DNA of 64,000 nucleotides from Bacteroidaceae bacterium (lineage in GTDB: Bacteria; Bacteroidota; Bacteroidia; Bacteroidales; Bacteroidaceae): contig JAFTAJ010000034.1 of NCBI GenBank assembly GCA_017458585.1, positions 1-64,000 on the forward strand, given 5' to 3'. Shown one piece after another: positions 60,070 through 64,000 of this stretch. Each line of letters begins with the position of its first letter. Position 1 is the first letter of the stretch. The notes under the pieces were generated by a model. That model saw only the letters and a list, made by a program, of their open reading frames with translations, was not told where the DNA came from and searched no databases. A program made the position numbers and the translations under genes.

Positions 60070-60786
60070 ATGGCGATAGAACAAGCAATCTTTCGTAGGT
60101 CGGAACTCCTATTGGGTGATGAGGCGATGAGCCGCATCGCTGAAAAGCGTGTCATCATCTTCGGCGTGGGCGGCGTCGGCTCCTGGTGTGCTGAGAGTCT
60201 GATTCGTTCAGGCATCAGGAAGTTGACGATTGTCGACTCCGACCGTGTGTGCATTACGAACATCAACCGTCAGCTGATGGCGACGACAAAGACCATAGGA
60301 CAAGTGAAGGTGGATGCCCTGAAAGAGCGTCTGCTCAGCATCAACCCCTCGGCAGAGATCACCGCCTTGCAACAAATCTTCACGGCAGAGACTGCCGACA
60401 GTTTCCAGCTCGACAGCTACGACTATATCATCGATGCGATTGACTCGCTGAAGGACAAGGCGCTGCTTATCTTGATGAGCACAAAAACCAAGGCGAAATT
60501 CTTCTCGTCGATGGGGGCTGCCTTAAAACTCGACCCCACGCGCATCTATACCGCTGAGTTCTGGAAGGTTAAGGGTGACCCACTTGCACGCGCCCTGCGT
60601 AAGCGTTTCAAGCGCGACGGCCAGTATCCCAAACGTAAGTTCCTGTGTGTCTACTCCGATCAGCTCTTAGAAAATAAAGGCCATTGCCCATCAGAAGCCC
60701 AGTTCAACGGTACCTTGGTCCATATCACCGCCATCTTCGGTTTTACGTTGGCAGGCCTCATCATTCAGGACGCTGTTAATCCATAG
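60070..60786 (+). CDS. tcdA: tRNA threonylcarbamoyladenosine dehydratase (TcdA/CsdL)
   Basis: 238 residues, E1-like fold. ATP site VIIFGVGGVGSWCAESLIRSG, TIVDSDRVCITNINRQLMAT, YDYIIDAIDSLKDKALLI, FFSSMGAALKLDPTRI and PKRKFLCVYSDQ. Cyclises t6A37 to ct6A. The C-terminal membrane anchor of E. coli TcdA is missing. 17 bp after ridA. Confidence 0.94.
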   Translation: MAIEQAIFRRSELLLGDEAMSRIAEKRVIIFGVGGVGSWCAESLIRSGIRKLTIVDSDRVCITNINRQLMATTKTIGQVKVDALKERLLSINPSAEITALQQIFTAETADSFQLDSYDYIIDAIDSLKDKALLILMSTKTKAKFFSSMGAALKLDPTRIYTAEFWKVKGDPLARALRKRFKRDGQYPKRKFLCVYSDQLLENKGHCPSEAQFNGTLVHITAIFGFTLAGLIIQDAVNP

Positions 60787-60789
60787 CAA

Positions 60790-60918
60790 TCAAAAAGTCA
60801 TTTCATCCACCAAGTGTTTCAACTTATAGATTTCATTCTGTAGACTCTGGAGGAACTTGGCGGCATGGGCGATGACATCCACATACGGAATGCCTCCGCA
60901 CGACTCGGTTCTTGATAA
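60790..60918 (-). pseudogene. Possible 3' relic of an unknown gene
   Basis: The minus frame reads SCGGIPYVDVIAHAAKFLQ followed by SLQNEIYKLKHLVDEM and a stop; amphipathic, protein-like, but preceded by a stop and with no start. Suggests a gene remnant between tcdA and the GNAT gene. Weak. Confidence 0.35.
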
Positions 60919-60931
60919 TTAATTTCTGTCT

Positions 60932-61813
60932 TCATTTCCTCCAGCGTTTTAGCATCGGGAAGAAGCCTCGCATCATCTGCTTGTATTCCTCCTTAGTCAT
61001 GGGTTGTGGCATATTCTTGTTTACTTCATTCACGAACTGCGAGCAATGCTCTATCATATCGTCCATTGTGCATTCTTGCATAAACTTGCCATCCTTGTAG
61101 CAGTACTTGCAGTAGTCGAAGTCGATGCTGCCGTCTGCATTCGTACCACAGTCTTCATTCTTGGTTAGGGGCATACCGCAACTCTGGCAGAACTGAGGTA
61201 GCTGGCCCTCTTGGAAGGCCTTTCCTTTCTTAGGGAAGGTTGCCTCGTATGCCTCGAACGCCTCTGGATTCTCGTCCGTAATAAAGTAACCCTTGGGCGG
61301 GCAATAGGTGCCCTCGCGATTGCCCCAATAGCCGGGAATCAGCTCCTGAGCAAGGAAATATAGCACTTCTGACTCTCTCGGCTCTGCGTGATAATGAATC
61401 TTCTTCTTGCTGGCCAGGTCGAAGCCGGCATGACGGTAGAACTCGATGTTTCCTTCCATCTGCAGAAGACCAATACCCATCTCGCGTGCCTTGTCCAGCG
61501 CATACTGCAGCAGCTGCAGACCATATCCCTTGCGTTTGCAGTCAGGGTGAATGCTGATAGGACCGAAAGTACATGAAGGAAAGGCCGTTCCATCATCTAA
61601 TATGATTTCTGCCTTCGAGAACATCACATGACCGATAATCCTATTATTCTCCTCCATTACAAAATCCAGCTCGGGGATGAAGTCGGGGTTCGTCCTATAT
61701 CGGTTGAGCACATAATGCTCCGTGCAGCCAGGACGATAGACATTCCAGAATGCTTCTCGCGTAAGGTTTTCCACCTCACGCCAGTCCTTCGATTGTTCTA
61801 ACCTTATATTCAT
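60932..61813 (-). CDS. GNAT acetyltransferase fused to a C-terminal zinc ribbon
   Basis: 293 residues from MNIRLEQSKDWREVENLTRE. GNAT core (HVMFSKAEIILDDG, FGPISIHPDCKRKGYGLQLLQYALDKA with the acetyl-CoA loop). From ~195: FCQSCGMPLTKNEDCGTNADGS, DYCKYCYKDGKF, a four-Cys putative zinc ribbon seen in many stand-alone gut proteins, ending in a basic tail. Substrate unknown. Confidence 0.9.
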   Translation of the reverse strand: MNIRLEQSKDWREVENLTREAFWNVYRPGCTEHYVLNRYRTNPDFIPELDFVMEENNRIIGHVMFSKAEIILDDGTAFPSCTFGPISIHPDCKRKGYGLQLLQYALDKAREMGIGLLQMEGNIEFYRHAGFDLASKKKIHYHAEPRESEVLYFLAQELIPGYWGNREGTYCPPKGYFITDENPEAFEAYEATFPKKGKAFQEGQLPQFCQSCGMPLTKNEDCGTNADGSIDFDYCKYCYKDGKFMQECTMDDMIEHCSQFVNEVNKNMPQPMTKEEYKQMMRGFFPMLKRWRK

Positions 61814-61839
61814 TTCGCTTTTGTTTTGCAATTTCCGAA

Positions 61840-61870
61840 CAAAGATAGACAAAATCCCCCATTCCCGCAA
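61840..61870 (-). promoter_or_regulatory. Promoter of the GNAT-zinc ribbon gene
   Basis: Minus strand TTG (complement 61868-61870), 20 nt, TATCTTTG (complement 61840-61847). Confidence 0.7.
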
Positions 61871-61908
61871 GTTTCCGAAACACTTCCTCACAATTATCCC
61901 ACAAATAG

Positions 61909-61939
61909 TTGTGCAATCGTAAAAAAAGAATTAACTTCG
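61909..61939 (+). promoter_or_regulatory. Promoter of the EamA transporter gene
   Basis: TTG (61909-61911), 20 nt, TAACTTCG (61932-61939). Confidence 0.6.
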
Positions 61940-61966
61940 CGAGCCAATATTCAATTGTAGATAACA

Positions 61967-62857
61967 TTGCGTCGTTTCCTATATCATATCATCGCGCTGG
62001 TTACTGTGGCGATATGGGGCTCCACATTCGTATTCACCAAGCTGCTGCTGCTCAGCGGACTAACCGCCGCCCAGGTATTTACACTGCGCTTCCTGATAGC
62101 CTACGTGCTGCTGCTTGCATGGTCCATGACGAGGAGCAATTTCCACCTCTTCGCCTCATCAGTAAAGGACGAGCTGCTAATGCTCGCCCTCGGCATCACT
62201 GGCGGCTCTCTCTATTTCCTGAGCGAGAACACCGCCCTCAACTATACCACCACTACCAACACTTCGCTCATAGTGTGCATCTGCCCGTTGTTCGCAGCAC
62301 TTCTCATCTCAATCTTCTATCGCTCCCAGCGTCTGCGTCCCCTGCAGATAGCAGGGTCACTAATAGCCGCCGCCGGCGTGGTGGTCGTAGTACTTAACGG
62401 CCACTTCGTGCTCCACCTCTCACCCCTGGGCGATTCGCTGGCCCTCATAGCATGCCTGTGCTGGGCGTTCTATTCGCTGCTCATGATTCCTGCCAACCAG
62501 CGCTATGACGCGGTGTTTATCACCCGCAAGGTATTCTTCTACGGCATAATAAGCATCCTCCCCTACTTCATCTTCAACCCTGAGATGCCCTCACTCGCCA
62601 CACTCTGCCGTCCCGCAGTGCTGGCCAACCTCATCTTTCTCGGAGCGGTGGCCTCACTGCTATGCTTCCTGGCATGGAACTGGGTGATGAAGCAGCTCGG
62701 CGCAATCACTGTCACCAACTACGTGTATCTCAACCCAGTGATTACGATTGTCTTTGCATGGATGCTGCTCTCAGAGCAGATAACCGTCTTCTTCCTGCTA
62801 GGCACAGTGCTTATTCTGCTGGGCATGTACCTGGGCGCAGGTACTCGTCGTCCCTAG
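61967..62857 (+). CDS. EamA-family (DMT) transporter
   Basis: 296 residues, ten hydrophobic helices in two EamA repeats (IIALVTVAIWGSTFVFTKL; then LGDSLALIACLCWAFYSLL). Start is TTG 61967; no ATG is in frame nearby. Probably exports amino acids or other small metabolites. Its last 47 bp overlap the end of the converging flavin reductase gene. Confidence 0.9.
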   Translation: MRRFLYHIIALVTVAIWGSTFVFTKLLLLSGLTAAQVFTLRFLIAYVLLLAWSMTRSNFHLFASSVKDELLMLALGITGGSLYFLSENTALNYTTTTNTSLIVCICPLFAALLISIFYRSQRLRPLQIAGSLIAAAGVVVVVLNGHFVLHLSPLGDSLALIACLCWAFYSLLMIPANQRYDAVFITRKVFFYGIISILPYFIFNPEMPSLATLCRPAVLANLIFLGAVASLLCFLAWNWVMKQLGAITVTNYVYLNPVITIVFAWMLLSEQITVFFLLGTVLILLGMYLGAGTRRP

Positions 62858-63356
62858 CAAGTATCTTCTCTATCTTACCTACATACAGCGTGTGGTAGTC
62901 ACCTTCCGGATAGCACTGCACAATAGGTTCCTGACTGATAAAGTCCTCCTTCTTCATGTCCACGGCATAGAGTTTCTTGCACACCAGCACCAGCTTGGCC
63001 TCAGCAAAATACACTGTGCCATCGGCATACACAGGCGTCAGACCTGTCTTGGCTATCTTGTCCTCATCGCGCCCTGACACAGTGCCCAGGTAAAGCATCT
63101 CTTTCTTAAACGACTTGTCCATCACGCAGAGCGAGAAGCGCTCCTCCTCGTCCACAAATTTCTTAGTATAGCGTGACTGGCGGATATAGACCACCGCCGT
63201 GGGGTCGTTGTTTCCCCATAGGCACCCAAGATGCCCCCACGATATAGTCATAGTGTTGCATCCCGTCTGGCCATTACCAGCACTCAGCAACATCCATTCA
63301 TTGCCAAAAAGCGTGAACGGATTAAATCTCAAGTCTTTGTAGTTAACTTCTTTCAT
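62811..63356 (-). CDS. Flavin reductase (flavoredoxin-like FMN-binding) family protein
   Basis: 181 residues from MKEVNYKDLRFNPFTLF. FMN-binding split-barrel: NTMTISWGHLGCLWGNNDPTAVVYIRQSRYTKKF, VSGRDEDKIAKTGLTP. Typical of small flavin-linked oxidoreductases in anaerobes. It overlaps the EamA gene tail-to-tail. Confidence 0.9.
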   Translation of the reverse strand: MKEVNYKDLRFNPFTLFGNEWMLLSAGNGQTGCNTMTISWGHLGCLWGNNDPTAVVYIRQSRYTKKFVDEEERFSLCVMDKSFKKEMLYLGTVSGRDEDKIAKTGLTPVYADGTVYFAEAKLVLVCKKLYAVDMKKEDFISQEPIVQCYPEGDYHTLYVGKIEKILARDDEYLRPGTCPAE

Positions 63357-63365
63357 ATTATCAAT

Positions 63366-63475
63366 GTTCAATAATGTTCAATCCTTCTGCCCCTAAGTTA
63401 GGGGAAGTCCCCGCAAGGGGGATGGGGTGTGTCAATTTTCAATGTTCAATCTTCAATCCTCAATAGTCACCGCCT
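63366..63475. repeat. Heptamer arrays flanking G+C-rich palindromes
   Basis: GTTCAAT units, then CCCCTAA/TTAGGGG (63390-63396 with 63398-63404) and CCCC/GGGG (63409-63412 with 63417-63420), GGGGTGTGTCAA, then TTCAATC units that run into the end of the next gene. Same composite as at 25324, inverted. Confidence 0.85.
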
Positions 63476-63764
63476 CCACATAAAAGCTGACCGGCCTAAA
63501 ACCGTCGTTGCAGCTAATCATCGCACTCATCGGATTGCGCATCCACCCGTCGTAGAAATTGCCCTCGTCCTTAGCCAAGGCCTCCACAAACGGCCGCATC
63601 ACATCCCATGCCGACGGGCACAATCCCTCGGGACACTTGCCGTCCACCGACACCCACTGCTGTCCTATGCTCACATCGCAAGCATGCTCAATGGGGTTCT
63701 CGTACTTCGCCATCAAGTCCTCATAGACCGTCTGCCGTACAGCAGTAATTCTTACCTTATTCAT
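63453..63764 (-). CDS. TIGR04076-family protein
   Basis: 103 residues. Features VRITAVRQTVYEDLMAKY, QWVSVDGKCPEGLCPSAWDVMRPFVEAL, FYDGWMRNPMSAMISCNDGFRPVSFYVE. Conserved Cys residues; function unknown. Its last codons and stop (VTIED, TGA) lie in a heptamer array. Confidence 0.88.
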   Translation of the reverse strand: MNKVRITAVRQTVYEDLMAKYENPIEHACDVSIGQQWVSVDGKCPEGLCPSAWDVMRPFVEALAKDEGNFYDGWMRNPMSAMISCNDGFRPVSFYVEAVTIED

Positions 63765-63790
63765 TTCTCACTCCTAACTCCTAACTTTTC
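63764..63790 (-). repeat. CTCCTAA heptamer array
   Basis: Between the two minus-strand genes; in the genes' direction it reads TTAGGAG and supplies the TAG stop (63781-63783) of the methyltransferase. Confidence 0.85.
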
Positions 63791-64000
63791 AATGTCCTTT
63801 GCCTTACGGCTTCATACAGCAGTATCGCCGCACTCACCGACACATTCAGCGAGTCAAGCCTGCCGAGCATTGGTATGCGTATATGGGCATCCGCCGCTTG
63901 CCGCCATGCCTCGGTAAGGCCAGTGGCCTCCGTGCCCATCACGATAGCCGTGGGGCCAGTCATATTGGTGTCGTAGTACAGCGACGAGTCCTGCAGCTGC
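63781..64000 (-). CDS. TrmH/SpoU-family RNA 2'-O-methyltransferase, C-terminal part (cut by window end)
   Basis: The open frame continues past the window edge. SPOUT knot motifs: AIVMGTEATGLTEAW (motif 2, IxxGxExxGL) and IRIPMLGRLDSLNVSVSAAILLYE (motif 3, IPM.G...SLNVSVA). Methylates ribose 2'-OH in tRNA or rRNA; target not decidable. The stop codon is donated by the heptamer array. Confidence 0.93.
   Translation of the reverse strand, partial: QLQDSSLYYDTNMTGPTAIVMGTEATGLTEAWRQAADAHIRIPMLGRLDSLNVSVSAAILLYEAVRQRTLKS

Overview
The window looks like a chromosome segment of a Bacteroidales bacterium, most likely Prevotellaceae. The reasons are: -7 boxes of the Bacteroidetes type (TANNTTTG, with a TTTG/TTG -33 element about 20 nt upstream), few Shine-Dalgarno sequences, many MKK-type signal peptides, BspA-like and C10-protease surface proteins, the YDLQGRRV-type C-terminal tail of Prevotella secreted proteins, a DUF4270 lipoprotein, and a fused NfnAB-type reductase. 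No phage, insertion sequence, CRISPR array or rRNA was seen. There is one tRNA (Ser-GGA).

Layout. 1-4990: a duplicated cluster of unknown function, A-B-C-A'-B'. A is a large secreted modular protein, B a small cytosolic protein with or without a zinc ribbon, C a glycine-rich membrane protein. 4977-12758: ABC-F ATPase, M13 peptidase, MetA, U32 peptidase, SH3-like lipoprotein. 12737-19092: a tightly packed sugar/envelope operon (FdtA-like isomerase, FemAB/GNAT-like acyltransferase, DegT aminotransferase, glycosyltransferase, kinase-RapZ fusion, sulfatase). 19188-23030 (minus): gyrA and a TPR protein. 23031-24055: about 1 kb without a convincing gene. 24056-27856: panC-panD, divergent from a glycogen-synthase-like protein and a DUF4270 lipoprotein. 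28011-37707: glycosyltransferase, RadC, DUF59 protein, LpxH-like hydrolase, giant alpha-2-macroglobulin, phytase-like protein. 37708-38032: an unusual two-armed inverted repeat region. 38033-48983: dockerin/BspA protein, MeaB, DUF1573 protein, exonuclease III, tRNA-Ser, C10 protease-LRR protein, clan GH-D glycosidase. 49125-56517: NfnAB fusion, PD40-like protein, beta-helix protein, nucleoside phosphorylase, MnmE. 56574-61813: a redox/metal cluster (MBL-rubredoxin fusion, a rubredoxin with a CxC knuckle, small winged-helix protein, ZIP transporter, small Cys protein, ferritin-like protein, RidA, TcdA, GNAT). 61967-64000: EamA transporter, flavin reductase, TIGR04076 protein, TrmH-type methyltransferase.

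The most striking feature is not a gene. Short tandem arrays with a 7-9 bp period (TTAGGAG, ATTGAAC, GGTCAAT, TTCAATC, CTCACTC and others) sit at a large share of gene junctions and also inside at least nine reading frames. They supply start codons, stop codons, part of a signal peptide, a domain linker and loops beside active sites. Array types that stop translation in every frame occur only between genes; types that are open in the sense direction occur inside genes. G+C-rich palindromes accompany some arrays. The A-B-C cluster and these arrays are the best candidates for undescribed biology here.
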